DNA of 64,000 nt, from positions 1 through 64,000 of the forward strand of contig JAYPQA010000028.1 in assembly GCA_038131695.1 (NCBI GenBank), in the 5' to 3' direction. This DNA is from JADHLK01 sp038131695. Lineage in GTDB: Bacteria > Pseudomonadota > Alphaproteobacteria > Puniceispirillales > Puniceispirillaceae. The notes beneath the pieces were generated by a model. That model did not search any database. It saw only the letters and a list, made by a program, of their open reading frames with translations, and had not been told where the DNA came from. Below, piece by piece: positions 45,546-58,245 of this stretch; position 1 is the first letter of the stretch; every line of letters begins with the position of its first letter. The position numbers were made by a program, and so were the translations under genes.

Positions 45546-47846
45546 ATGACAAATCCGTCTGCACCAGAAATCCCGGCACCGCCACCAGCCTCTGCCGGAG
45601 CGCAGGCCCCCTGGCTGGACGGGCTGAACAACCCGCAGAAACAGGCGGTGACCACGCTGGACGGCCCGCTGCTGGTGCTGTCCGGGGCAGGCACCGGCAA
45701 AACCCGGGTGCTGACTGCCCGGCTGGCCCAGCTGATTGCCACCCGCACGGCGGCACCGTGGAATATTCTGGCGGTGACCTTTACCAACAAGGCGGCGCGC
45801 GAAATGAAGGAACGCGCGGTTCAGCTGGTCGGGCCGATGGCTGAGCAGGTGATGCTGGGCACTTTTCATTCCATTGCCGCCCGAATGCTGCGCCGCCATG
45901 CTGAGCTGGTCGGGCTGAAATCCAATTTTACCATTCTGGATACTGATGATCAGCTGCGCCTCATCAAACAGGTGATGGAAGCAGAAGGGGTCGATGCAAA
46001 GCGCTGGCCGCCCCGCATGATAGCTGCCGTGATCAGCCGCTGGAAAGATCGCGGCCTGACCCCGGACAAGATCACCGCTGCTGAGGCAGGCGATGCGGCC
46101 AGCGGCAAGGCCGGGCTGCTCTACCGGCTCTATCAGGATCGGCTGAAAGCCCTGAATGCCGCGGATTTCGGCGATTTGCTGCTGCATATGCTGACCATCT
46201 TTACCAGCCAGCCTGAAGTGCTGGCAGATTGGCAGGCACGGCTGACCTATATCATGGTTGATGAATATCAGGATACCAATCTGGCCCAGTATCTTTGGCT
46301 GCGGCTGCTGTCCGGCGGGCAGGGGAATCTTTGCTGTGTGGGCGATGATGACCAGTCCATCTATGGCTGGCGCGGGGCTGAGGTTGGCAATATCCTGAAA
46401 TTTGAAAAGGATTTTCCCGGGGCGGCGATTGTCCGGCTGGAGGAGAATTACCGCTCTACCGGCCATATTCTGGCCGCAGCCTCGCATTTGATAGCCCGCA
46501 ATGAATCGCGCCTTGGCAAGAGCCTGTTCACCGCTGATGCCGAGGGCGAAAAAATCACCATTTCCGGCTATTGGGATGGTCAGGAGGAGGCGCGCAGCCT
46601 GTCCAGCCAGATTGAAGGGCTGATGAATGCAGGCCAGGATCTGCGCGAGATAGCTGTGCTGGTGCGGGCCGGCTTTCAAACGCGCGAGATTGAAGAGCGG
46701 TTTATCGCCATTGGCCTGCCTTACCGGGTGGTGGGCACGCGGTTTTATGAACGCGCCGAGATCCGCGATGCGATGGCCTATCTGCGGCTGGTCAACCAGC
46801 CCGATGATGATCTGGCTTTTGAGCGAATTATCAACCAGCCCAAGCGCGGGTTGGGAGAGGCCAGCCTGCAATCCATTCACCAGCTGGCCCGCCTGCGCGG
46901 CATCCCGCTCTTGGCGGCGGCGATGGAGCTGGTCAGCACAGATGAGCTGAAACCGCGGGCCAGAGGCGCGCTGGACGGGTTTGTGCGCCAGCTGGCTGGC
47001 TGGCGGGCCCAGGCAGGCAGCCTGACCCCGGAAGTGCTGGCCGAACAGGTGCTGGATGAATCCGGCTATACGGCGATGTGGCAGAATCACAAGGCACCGG
47101 ATGCGCCGGGGCGGCTGGAAAATCTGAAGGAACTGGTCAGCGCGATAGAGGCGTTTGACACGCTGGGCGGCTTTCTGGAGCATATTTCGCTGGTTATGGA
47201 TAATGACACGCCCCAGGAAGGCGGCGAGGTGTCCTTGATGACGCTGCACGCGGCCAAGGGGCTGGAATTTGAAACGGTTTTCCTGCCCGGCTGGGAGGAG
47301 GGGATTTTCCCCAGCCAGCGCACCATAGATGAAAACGGGGCGGCCGGGCTGGAGGAGGAAAGGCGGCTGGCCTATGTCGGGATTACCCGGGCGCGCCGCC
47401 GCCTTTATATCAGCTTTGCAGCCAACCGGCGCGTGCATGGCTTATGGCAATCCTCGGTGCCCTCGCGCTTTGTCGGGGAATTGCCAAAAGACAGTCTGGT
47501 TGAGGATATGGTTCAGGGGCTGTCTGTGGGGCGGCCGGAGCCGGTGATGCTGGGGGCGGCGGCAGACCGGGCCGGGCGCCCCGGCTATGGGCCGGGCTGG
47601 CAGCGCATGGCCCGCAATAGCGGTGCGGTCGGGGCAACCCCGCAACGCGACCGGGATGGCTGGCTGCCGGACAGCAAGAACGCAGCTGGCTTTGCCGAAG
47701 GGGACCGTGTCTTCCATCTGAAATTCGGCATGGGCAGCGTGCTCTCGGTAGAGGGGGACAAGCTGGATATCGCTTTTGACAAGGCGGGTGAGAAAAAAGT
47801 GGTCGCCAGTTTTGTTGAGAAAAAAGCTGCTAAAGAGGATGGGTAA
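45546..47846 (+). CDS. uvrD: UvrD/PcrA-type superfamily 1 DNA helicase
   Basis: 766 residues, 3'-to-5' helicase for nucleotide excision repair, mismatch repair and removal of recombinase or polymerase blocks. Motifs: LDGLNNPQKQAVTTLDGPLL (Q motif), Walker A SGAGTGKTRVLTAR, motif Ia FTNKAAREMKER, Walker B YIMVDEYQDTN, motif III GDDDQSIYGWRGA, motif IV LEENYRSTGHIL, motif V VSLMTLHAAKGLEFETVF and motif VI ERRLAYVGITRARRRL. The C-terminal region GDRVFHLKFGMGSVLSVEGDKL is the PcrA-like Tudor domain. Frame intact throughout. prmA follows at 19 bp. Confidence 0.95.
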   Translation: MTNPSAPEIPAPPPASAGAQAPWLDGLNNPQKQAVTTLDGPLLVLSGAGTGKTRVLTARLAQLIATRTAAPWNILAVTFTNKAAREMKERAVQLVGPMAEQVMLGTFHSIAARMLRRHAELVGLKSNFTILDTDDQLRLIKQVMEAEGVDAKRWPPRMIAAVISRWKDRGLTPDKITAAEAGDAASGKAGLLYRLYQDRLKALNAADFGDLLLHMLTIFTSQPEVLADWQARLTYIMVDEYQDTNLAQYLWLRLLSGGQGNLCCVGDDDQSIYGWRGAEVGNILKFEKDFPGAAIVRLEENYRSTGHILAAASHLIARNESRLGKSLFTADAEGEKITISGYWDGQEEARSLSSQIEGLMNAGQDLREIAVLVRAGFQTREIEERFIAIGLPYRVVGTRFYERAEIRDAMAYLRLVNQPDDDLAFERIINQPKRGLGEASLQSIHQLARLRGIPLLAAAMELVSTDELKPRARGALDGFVRQLAGWRAQAGSLTPEVLAEQVLDESGYTAMWQNHKAPDAPGRLENLKELVSAIEAFDTLGGFLEHISLVMDNDTPQEGGEVSLMTLHAAKGLEFETVFLPGWEEGIFPSQRTIDENGAAGLEEERRLAYVGITRARRRLYISFAANRRVHGLWQSSVPSRFVGELPKDSLVEDMVQGLSVGRPEPVMLGAAADRAGRPGYGPGWQRMARNSGAVGATPQRDRDGWLPDSKNAAGFAEGDRVFHLKFGMGSVLSVEGDKLDIAFDKAGEKKVVASFVEKKAAKEDG

Positions 47847-47864
47847 AATGGCGGGGCCAAGCTG

Positions 47865-48770
47865 ATGCAGAGTGACTGCTGGGTGGTGGAAATCAGGGCC
47901 GAAGCCCCGCTCGCCGCGCTGGAAACCGGGCTGGAAGAGGTGCTGGGGGCGTTAGCGCTGGCCAATCACCGCCCGGACCCGCAAGGCCCGCTGATTCTGC
48001 AAGGGTTTTTCACCTCCCAGCCGGATGAGGCAGAGCTGGCAGCAATGCTGGAGCGGGCCAGTGACGGCCCGCCGCCGGATTATCAGGTTACCTATCATCC
48101 GCCGCGCGACTGGCTGGCTGAGAACCGCGCCGATTTTCCGCCGCTCAGCCTGGGCCGTTTCTGGGTGCATGGCAGCCATATCACGGCGCGCCGCCCGGCC
48201 CGGCTATCGCTCAAGATTGATGCAGCTTTGGCTTTTGGCTCCGGCTCACATCCGACCACGGCAGGCTGTCTGGCCGCCTTGCAGCATATTGCGCGCCAGC
48301 AAAAACCCGGAAATATTCTGGATTTGGGCTGCGGCAGTGCGATTCTGGCAATGGCGGCGGCCCGGCTCTGGCCGGCAGCCCGCCTCACCGCCTCTGATAT
48401 CGATCCGGCCTCTATCAGCACGGCGCGCGATAATCTGCGGCAAAACCGGATCAGCCGGGCGCGCTGCCAGCTGGTTCTGGCCAACGGGTTGCGCCATCGC
48501 CAGCTGCAGGCTGCGGCGCCTTATCAGCTGGTTTTGGCCAATATTCTGGCGGCGCCGCTGCGCCAGCTGGCCCCGGCGATTGCACGGGTGCTGGCCGGGC
48601 AGGGCTGGCTGGTGCTGGCCGGATTGCTGGATCATCAGGCGCGGGCCGTGCTGGCGGCCTATCGCGCTGAGGGGCTGGTGCCGGTCTGGCAGCGTGTTCA
48701 GGAGGGCTGGTCTATCCTGATTTTGCGCCCGGCTGGCAGCCAGTCCCGCCCCGGGGAACGGGGGCGGTGA
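47865..48770 (+). CDS. prmA: Ribosomal protein L11 methyltransferase
   Basis: 301 residues. SAM-dependent trimethylation of ribosomal protein L11. The N-terminal substrate domain is divergent. The catalytic Rossmann domain shows FGSGSHPTTAGCLAALQ, motif I ILDLGCGSAILAMAAARLW, DIDPASISTARDNLRQN and LVLANILAAPLRQLAP. Start ATG 47865. The stop (TGA 48768-48770) shares a base with an ATG that may be the true start of pepP. Gene order uvrD-prmA-pepP is common in Rhodospirillales. Confidence 0.93.
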   Translation: MQSDCWVVEIRAEAPLAALETGLEEVLGALALANHRPDPQGPLILQGFFTSQPDEAELAAMLERASDGPPPDYQVTYHPPRDWLAENRADFPPLSLGRFWVHGSHITARRPARLSLKIDAALAFGSGSHPTTAGCLAALQHIARQQKPGNILDLGCGSAILAMAAARLWPAARLTASDIDPASISTARDNLRQNRISRARCQLVLANGLRHRQLQAAAPYQLVLANILAAPLRQLAPAIARVLAGQGWLVLAGLLDHQARAVLAAYRAEGLVPVWQRVQEGWSILILRPAGSQSRPGERGR

Positions 48771-48779
48771 TGAGCGGTT

Positions 48780-50512
48780 TTGCCACAGCGCCTGGAGCAG
48801 CTGCGCCAGCTGATAAAAGCAGCCGGGCTGGATGGGTTCGTGCTGGACCGGGCGGATGCGTTTCAAGGCGAGGAGGTGCGCCCCTGTGATGAAAGGCTGG
48901 CCTGGATAACCGGTTTTGACGGGTCAGCAGGAACCGCCATTATTCTGGCGGACAAGGCAGCGCTGTTTTCGGATTCCCGCTATAGCCTGCAGCTGGAACG
49001 CCAGCTGGACAGCACCCTCTGGCAGGGGTTTGACACGGCAGAAAAAGGCTTGGCAGACTGGCTGGCTGCACAGGCCGGGGCGTCCCGGCTCACCCTTGGC
49101 TATGCCAGCGAGACAACCACCCCGGCGCGCCTTCAGCGCTGGCAGAAAATCTCCGAGCGGCTGGATTGGCAGGCCTTACAGGCGCATCCGGTCGATCATA
49201 TCTGGACAGACAGGCCCCCTCTTGCGGAGCGCTCGCTCTGGCCAGTGCCGGATCATCTGGCCGGACAGACGGCGGCGGAAAAGCTGGCCGGGCTGCGCGA
49301 AAAAATGGCGGCAAGCGGGCTGCAGGCGCAGCTGGTAACCGACCCGATGGCGGTGAACTGGCTGTTCAACCTGCGCGGCAATGATCTGGCCCATACGCCG
49401 GTGCATCTGTGCTTTGCCCTGATCCGGCAAGCGGGCGGGCCGGTTCTGATAGGGGCGGATGCCCGGGCGGCTTCGCTGGCAGATGGAGAGGCGGTCTCGC
49501 TGGCTGATGCAGGCAAATTGCTGGCCAGCCTGTCCGGCCAGAAGCTGGGGCTGGACCGGGCCAGCTGTCCGCTGTTGATAGCAGATTTGGCCAGCGCCGG
49601 CGGGGCTGAGATTGTCTGGCAGGAAGACCCGCTGATAGCGATGAAAGCCTGCAAGAACAGCGCCGAGCTGGCTGGCTTTCACGCCGCCCATCTGCAGGAT
49701 GCGCTGGCCTTTGTGGAATTCTGGCACTGGCTGGAGCAGCAGGTGCCGGGCCAGTTCACCGAGAGCCAGCTGGCAGACCGGCTACAGGAAAGACGGGCTG
49801 CCCGGCCGGGCTATATCTGCGATCCTTTCCGGCGATTGTCGGTTTTGCGGAAAATGCCGCCATTGTGCATTATCGCGCCCGGCCCGGCCAGGACCAGCCG
49901 GTCACAACAGATAATCTGCTGTTGATTGATTCAGGCGGCCATTACCAGCAAGGCACGACTGATATAACCCGCACGCTGGCGATTGGCCGCCCGCCTGCCG
50001 AGGCGGTGGCCGCTGCCTCATCCGTGCTGGCTGGCCATTGTGAGCTGGCACGGGCAGTCTTTCCGGCGCAGAGCCGCGGGGCGCAGCTGGATGCGCTGGC
50101 CCGGGCCCCTTTATGGGAGCGGCAGCTGGATTACGGGCATGGCACCGGCCACGGGGTGGGCCATATCCTGTCTGTGCATGAAGGGCCGGTCTCGCTCTCA
50201 CCGCGCGGTGACAAGCCGCTGCAGGCCGGTATGGTGCTGTCCAATGAGCCCGGCTATTACAAGCCCGGCAATTTTGGTGTGCGCCAGGAAAATCTGGTTG
50301 TGGTGGAACAGGCCGGTGAGGGTTGGCTCAAGCTTAGCCCCTTGACGCTGGTGCCCTTTGATCGCCAGCTGGCGGACCCGGCCTTTTTCAGCACTGAGCA
50401 GCTGGCCTGGCTCAACCAGTATCATCGCAGCGTGGAAGCCGCCCTGACCCCGCATTTGCCGGACTCCCTGCAAGGCTGGCTGGCAGATAAATGCGCCCCA
50501 ATCGGGGGCTAG
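48780..50512 (+). CDS. pepP: Xaa-Pro aminopeptidase (frameshift near 49825)
   Basis: M24-family metalloaminopeptidase removing N-terminal residues before proline, about 575 residues. Creatinase N-terminal domains: LEQLRQLIKAAGLDGFVL, ERLAWITGFDGSAGTAIIL, LFSDSRYSLQ, then DPMAVNWLFNLRGNDL. Near 49825 the frame changes by one base, linking ARPGYIC to SFPAIVGFAENAAIVHYRA. The pita-bread catalytic domain follows: LLLIDSGGHYQQGTTDITRT (metal Asp residues), HGTGHGVGHILSVHEGP, LSNEPGYY and RQENLVVVEQ. The frame begins at TTG 48780. ATG 48770, one frame away across a TTTT run, would give MSGLPQRLEQ and may be the real start. Confidence 0.9.
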
Positions 50513-50528
50513 GCTTGCGGCCGGCTTT

Positions 50529-54290
<3,762 letters not shown>

Positions 54291-54295
54291 AATGG

Positions 54296-55114
54296 TCAGT
54301 CAAACAGGTTGAGGACCGGGCTGGCCATGCGGGCAATCAGACCCTTGCTGGCGGGCCGGGCCGGGTCTTCCAGCAAGGCAATCAGCCGCTGCGTCCAGAT
54401 GGAATCAGGATAGTTATACATGGCGACCGCGGCGCTGCGGTCGGCCTCTGCGGGCAGGCCGAGGGCCAGATAGGCCTCACCCATCCGATAGAGCGCTTCG
54501 GGAACCTGATTGGTGGTATCATAGGCATTGGCGACCAGCTGGAAGCGGCGCAAGGCTGCCCCGTAATGGCCCGCCTCCAGATAATAGCGGCCGACGGCCA
54601 TTTCCTTGCCGGCCAGATGGGATTTGGTCAAATCACGCTTCAGCGTTGCATCGCGCGCATAATCCCCCTCTGGATAGCGGCGCAGCAATTCAGAAAAGGC
54701 TTCCAGCGCCCGCTGGGTCATCTCGGCATCGCGGCCAACATCGACAATTTGCTCATAAAAACACAGGGCGCGCAGATAATAGGCATATTCGGTGATCGGA
54801 TCAGCCGGATAGAGTTCAATGAACCTGTCCAGCGCGCCCACCGCCTTGGTATAGGCGTTACTTTCATAAAAGGAATAGGCCGCCATGATCTGGGCCTTGA
54901 CTGCCCAGGCCGAATAGGGGTGCTGGCGTTCCACCTCTTCAAACAGCGGGGCTGCTGCAGCCGGTGTTCCGTCCAGCAAGCTGTCCAGCGCCTCATTATA
55001 GAGCGCGTCAACCGGCTTTTCTTCCTGCTCCAGCAAGGCGGCCTGATCAGACCCGCTGCAGGCGGCCAGCATTATCAGCAGGGCTGCGGCCCCGGATTTG
55101 GAAAACTGCTTCAT
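54296..55114 (-). CDS. bamD: Outer membrane assembly lipoprotein BamD
   Basis: 272 residues from ATG 55114 (MKQFSKSGAAALLIMLAACSG). Signal peptide with lipobox LAAC followed by five TPR motifs: ALYNEALDSLLDGTPAAAAPLFEEVERQHPYS, AYSFYESNAYTKAVGALDRFIELYP, ALEAFSELLRRYPEGDYA, VGRYYLEAGHYGAALRRFQLV and EALYRMGEAYLALGL. Essential component of the BAM complex folding outer-membrane beta-barrels. The frame is open 150 nt further upstream, but that part is not conserved. It lies between lpxC and recN, its usual position in the class. Confidence 0.94.
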   Translation of the reverse strand: MKQFSKSGAAALLIMLAACSGSDQAALLEQEEKPVDALYNEALDSLLDGTPAAAAPLFEEVERQHPYSAWAVKAQIMAAYSFYESNAYTKAVGALDRFIELYPADPITEYAYYLRALCFYEQIVDVGRDAEMTQRALEAFSELLRRYPEGDYARDATLKRDLTKSHLAGKEMAVGRYYLEAGHYGAALRRFQLVANAYDTTNQVPEALYRMGEAYLALGLPAEADRSAAVAMYNYPDSIWTQRLIALLEDPARPASKGLIARMASPVLNLFD

Positions 55115-55270
55115 GGCGGATCCCGTCCTCACCTGTGTCAAGCTGGCCTGTGCGGCTACGGCTCTAACATAGCTTTTCTGAAGCGGACTGAAAAGGTCTG
55201 CCATGCGCAAGACAGGCTGTTTTTGGGATAATGGCGGCCTGCAGGCTGTTTGCCGCGGGGGCAAAGCCGC

Positions 55271-56191
55271 TCAGACAGAGGCAGCGACCGCCTGCTCCGG
55301 GATTTGCCAATAGGCGGATTTGCCTTGGCTGTCGCCATTCTCAATCGTCCAGCATTGCGGATTGGCCATCAGCGCGGCCAGCAGCCGAACCGACAATATA
55401 TGGCCCGGCCGGTAGGCGGTCACCCGCCCCTGGACAGGCATTCCCAGAAGATAGAGATCGCCCAGCACATCCAGCGTCTTGTGCCGGACAAATTCATCCT
55501 GCATCCGCAGCCCGTCCGGGTTCATCACGGTTCCGTCATCCACAACGACGGCATTTTCCAGCGACCCGCCCTTGGCAAGCCCGGCCTGACGCATCCCTTC
55601 CACATCACTGAAACGACAGAAGGTGCGGGCATGGGCCAGCTGCTCACCAAAGGAGCCATTCACCTGTTGATAGGACAGCTGTTGATTGCCAATGACCGGA
55701 TCATCAAAATCAATCTCGATATCCAGCTCCAGCTGGTCCGCAGGCGACAGGCGCGCAGAGCTGCCATCAGGCAGGCTAACTGAAATCTCATCCAGAATAA
55801 CCAGCTGCGGGCGCGGTTTGGCCAGCACGGCCTTGCCTGCGCGTTCCAGCAATTCAACGATGGGCCGTGCGCTACCATCCAGAATTGGCATCTCCGGCCC
55901 GTCAATCTCAATCAGCACATTGTCAATGCCGGAGCCAAAAAGGGCAGACATGAAATGCTCAATCGTGCTCACCCCCACCTGGTCGGCATTTTCCACCTTG
56001 GTGCAGAGCCGGCTTTCAATCGCATAATCGATGCGGGCCGGGATGATATTATTGCGGTCGGTAATATCGGTGCGGACAAACACCACACCGTGATCAGCCT
56101 CAGCGGGCAACAGGCGCACCGAAACAAAGCGACCGGAATGGACACCGATACCGCTGGTTTCGACTGGCTTTTGCAAACTTGTTTGCATCAT
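55271..56191 (-). CDS. lpxC: UDP-3-O-acyl-N-acetylglucosamine deacetylase
   Basis: Zinc enzyme of the first committed step of lipid A synthesis, about 306 residues from ATG 56191 (MMQTSLQKPVETSGIGVHSG; AAGGCGG ribosome site). Zinc ligands and catalytic residues: STIEHFMSALFG (His), RHKTLDVLGDLYLLG (His and Asp), and AYRPGHILSVRLLAAL (catalytic His). Substrate-site motif DGSARPIVELLERAG is present. Presence of lpxC shows the organism makes lipid A-type lipopolysaccharide. LpxC is a known FtsH substrate in other proteobacteria. Upstream, a 16/15-bp imperfect tandem repeat occupies 56208-56239. Confidence 0.96.
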   Translation of the reverse strand: MMQTSLQKPVETSGIGVHSGRFVSVRLLPAEADHGVVFVRTDITDRNNIIPARIDYAIESRLCTKVENADQVGVSTIEHFMSALFGSGIDNVLIEIDGPEMPILDGSARPIVELLERAGKAVLAKPRPQLVILDEISVSLPDGSSARLSPADQLELDIEIDFDDPVIGNQQLSYQQVNGSFGEQLAHARTFCRFSDVEGMRQAGLAKGGSLENAVVVDDGTVMNPDGLRMQDEFVRHKTLDVLGDLYLLGMPVQGRVTAYRPGHILSVRLLAALMANPQCWTIENGDSQGKSAYWQIPEQAVAASV

Positions 56192-56291
56192 CTCATTGCC
56201 GCCTTGCTTAACCCCTTTGGAGATTAACCCCTTGGACGATTTTGTCATCAGGGCCGGTTTTCCGGTCGGGTTCTTCACTAAAAAATCATGC

Positions 56292-56327
56292 TGAACCCAG
56301 ACTCACGATACTGTGGGTCTGGGTTCA
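56292..56327 (-). terminator. Long hairpin between ftsZ and lpxC
   Basis: TGAACCCAGAC plus CAC pair with GTG plus GTCTGGGTTCA around a 6-nt loop, giving about 15 pairs with one G-T wobble. On the minus strand the stem is followed eight bases later by a run of six T. It probably ends most ftsZ transcription 50 bp past the stop codon, or processes the mRNA. Confidence 0.5.
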
Positions 56328-56376
56328 AGCAAAATCACTTTTGGTTACGAATTGTTGCAGAGAGCGTTATTTTGCC

Positions 56377-58029
56377 TCAATTCGCCTGTCTGCGGAGAAA
56401 AGCGGGGATATCCAGCTCTTCGGTGCTGTCATCTCCGGCTGTTTCCGGTTCCATGGCCAGGCTGGTCTGGCCGTTCGGGTTCATATCCACCCGCGGCAGG
56501 TCCAGCACATCTGCGGCCCGCGGTTCCGGCTTGGCGGGCGGGGTCTCAGCCGATTGCGCCCAAAGCCCGGAAATCCGCTGTATCAGGCTGCCTCGGAGCC
56601 GGGTCCGTTCCCGACGCTTTGTTTCATATCTTCAGTTCAGCCGGAATGAAAGCTCTTGGTGCCTCGCTGGCACGCAGAACGGGGCTGGCCTGGTCTTCAA
56701 GGCTCGGGCTGGCTCGGCCCGCTTCCGGTTGGGTCTCAGCGGCTCCCCGGCTATTTCTGCCCCGGCTGCGTCTGCTTCGCCCGTTTGCGCTGGGGCGATA
56801 TGCGGGTCGGCCGGGTCAGCAAAAGCGGCGTCCTCAGCTGTCTCTTCAGCTGGCTGCGCGGCGACCGGGTCAGTTCCGGCACCCCTGTCCAGCTGCGGGG
56901 CGGCTGCGGCCAGCCCGCCAAGCGGGGCCGGTTGTGCCCCGGCCATGCCAGGCAGTGCCGTTTCCGGTTTTGGCATCACCGTATTAATCAGCGGTATTTG
57001 GGTTTGCTCCTGCCGGCTGGCGGCGGCTTCCTCCTCACCGAACAGAGAGGCGGTCTTGGGCAGCGCATCAATGCCGGTTGCCACAACCGAAACCCGCATC
57101 ACCCCGTCCAGACGGTCATCAGAAGCAGAGCCAAAGATGATGGTTGCATCCGGGTCCACTTCGCGCCGGATACGGTTGGCGGCTTCATCCACCTCAAACA
57201 GGGTCATATCCTGCCCGCCAGTGATATTGATCAGCAGGGCCCGCGCCCCTTTCATGCTGGTATCATCCAAGAGCGGGTTATTGATCGCGGCCTCAGCAGC
57301 CTCTGTCGCCCGGTTCTCGCCAGAGGCCTCGCCCGTGCCCATCATCGCCTTGCCCATCTCGGTCATCACCGCCTTGATATCGGCAAAGTCCAGATTGATT
57401 GTGCCGGGCTTGATCATCAGGTCGGTTACCCCGCACACGCCCTGATGCAGGACCGTGTCTGCCATATGGAAGGCATCGGCAAAGGTGGTGCGCTCATTGG
57501 CAAGGCGGAACAGATTTTGGTTTGGAATCACGATCAGCGTATCAACAAAGCCCTGTAATTCCTTGATTCCTTCCTCAGCCTGTGCCATGCGGCGCTGCCC
57601 CTCAAATTCAAAGGGCTTGGTCACCACCCCAACGGTCAGGATACCGGCTTCTCTGGCGGCGCGGGCAATCACCGGGGCCGCCCCGGTGCCGGTGCCACCA
57701 CCCATGCCGGCGGTGATAAAGACCATATTGCTGTCGCCCAGCTCAGCCAGCAGCTCCTCCAGGCTTTCCTCAGCAGCCCGCCGCCCCATATCCGGGCGCG
57801 AGCCAGCCCCCAGCCCGCGGGTAATATCCGAGCCGATTTGCAGCTTGCGCGGGGCCAGCGAATGGGCGAGTGCCTGGCCATCTGTATTGGCGACCAGGAA
57901 TTCGACCCCTTCCAGATTGGTCTGGATCATATTATTGACCGCATTGCAGCCAGCCCCGCCAACACCGATCACGGTGATTTTAGGGCGCAGTTCCTGTGTG
58001 GTTTGCGGAACGGAGAGATTGATAGTCAT
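56377..58029 (-). CDS. ftsZ: Cell division protein FtsZ (two compensating frameshifts in the C-terminal linker)
   Basis: Tubulin-like GTPase forming the Z ring. N-terminal GTPase: [47 protein letters not shown], and the tubulin signature [15 protein letters not shown]7-loop [20 protein letters not shown]. The uninterrupted frame ends at 56632, but the linker reads [17 protein letters not shown] and [10 protein letters not shown] in another frame (56755-56640). After a second change it continues [17 protein letters not shown] and finishes with the conserved FtsA-binding tail [12 protein letters not shown], stop 56377-56379. Corrected length about 550 residues. Tandem 13-bp repeats lie just upstream. 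Confidence 0.93.
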
Positions 58030-58064
58030 GTCAGGCTCCTATGGTTTGATTCTGCTTGTTCAAA

Positions 58065-58103
58065 AGGTTCAGTTCTCAGGTTCAATTTTCAGGTTCAGTT
58101 CTT
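58065..58103. repeat. Three tandem 13-bp units between ftsA and ftsZ
   Basis: AGGTTCAGTTCTC, AGGTTCAATTTTC and AGGTTCAGTTCTT follow each other without gaps, 35 bp upstream of the ftsZ start codon and covering the 3' end of the possible small gene at 58069-58228. On the ftsZ-coding strand they give repeated GAACCT segments in the leader. Confidence 0.9.
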
Positions 58104-58228
58104 GGCTTGTCAGGGTTTTACAATTCAGCTGGTCCGCCAGCCGGATCATTAAACACAATTCCGGCCCCACGGCATCGCCATCGGGCATGGAAATAAAAGC
58201 TGGCCAGTTCCGGTCGTGTGATACGCAT
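58069..58228 (-). CDS. Possible small gene (52 residues) between ftsA and ftsZ
   Basis: Seventeen bases after the ftsA stop, ATG 58228 has a strong ribosome site (AAGGAAAGGAAG). Read without change it gives 36 residues ending at TAA 58118-58120. Removing one T from the TTTT run near 58200 gives MRITRPELASFISMPDGDAV, continuing GPELCLMIRLADQLNCKTLT and ending EPEN at 58069. I recognise no family. The corrected version looks more protein-like. The 24-bp dispersed repeat lies inside it. It could equally be a leader peptide or non-coding DNA. Confidence 0.4.
58136..58159. repeat. 24-bp dispersed repeat, copy 2
   Basis: Identical to 30736-30759 in the NPPW methyltransferase gene (starts GCCAGCCGGATC, ends AAACACAAT), same orientation. 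Flanks differ, so the identity is limited to 24 bp. Here it falls in the ftsA-ftsZ spacer. Confidence 0.85.
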
Positions 58229-58245
58229 TCGCCGCTTCCTTTCCT

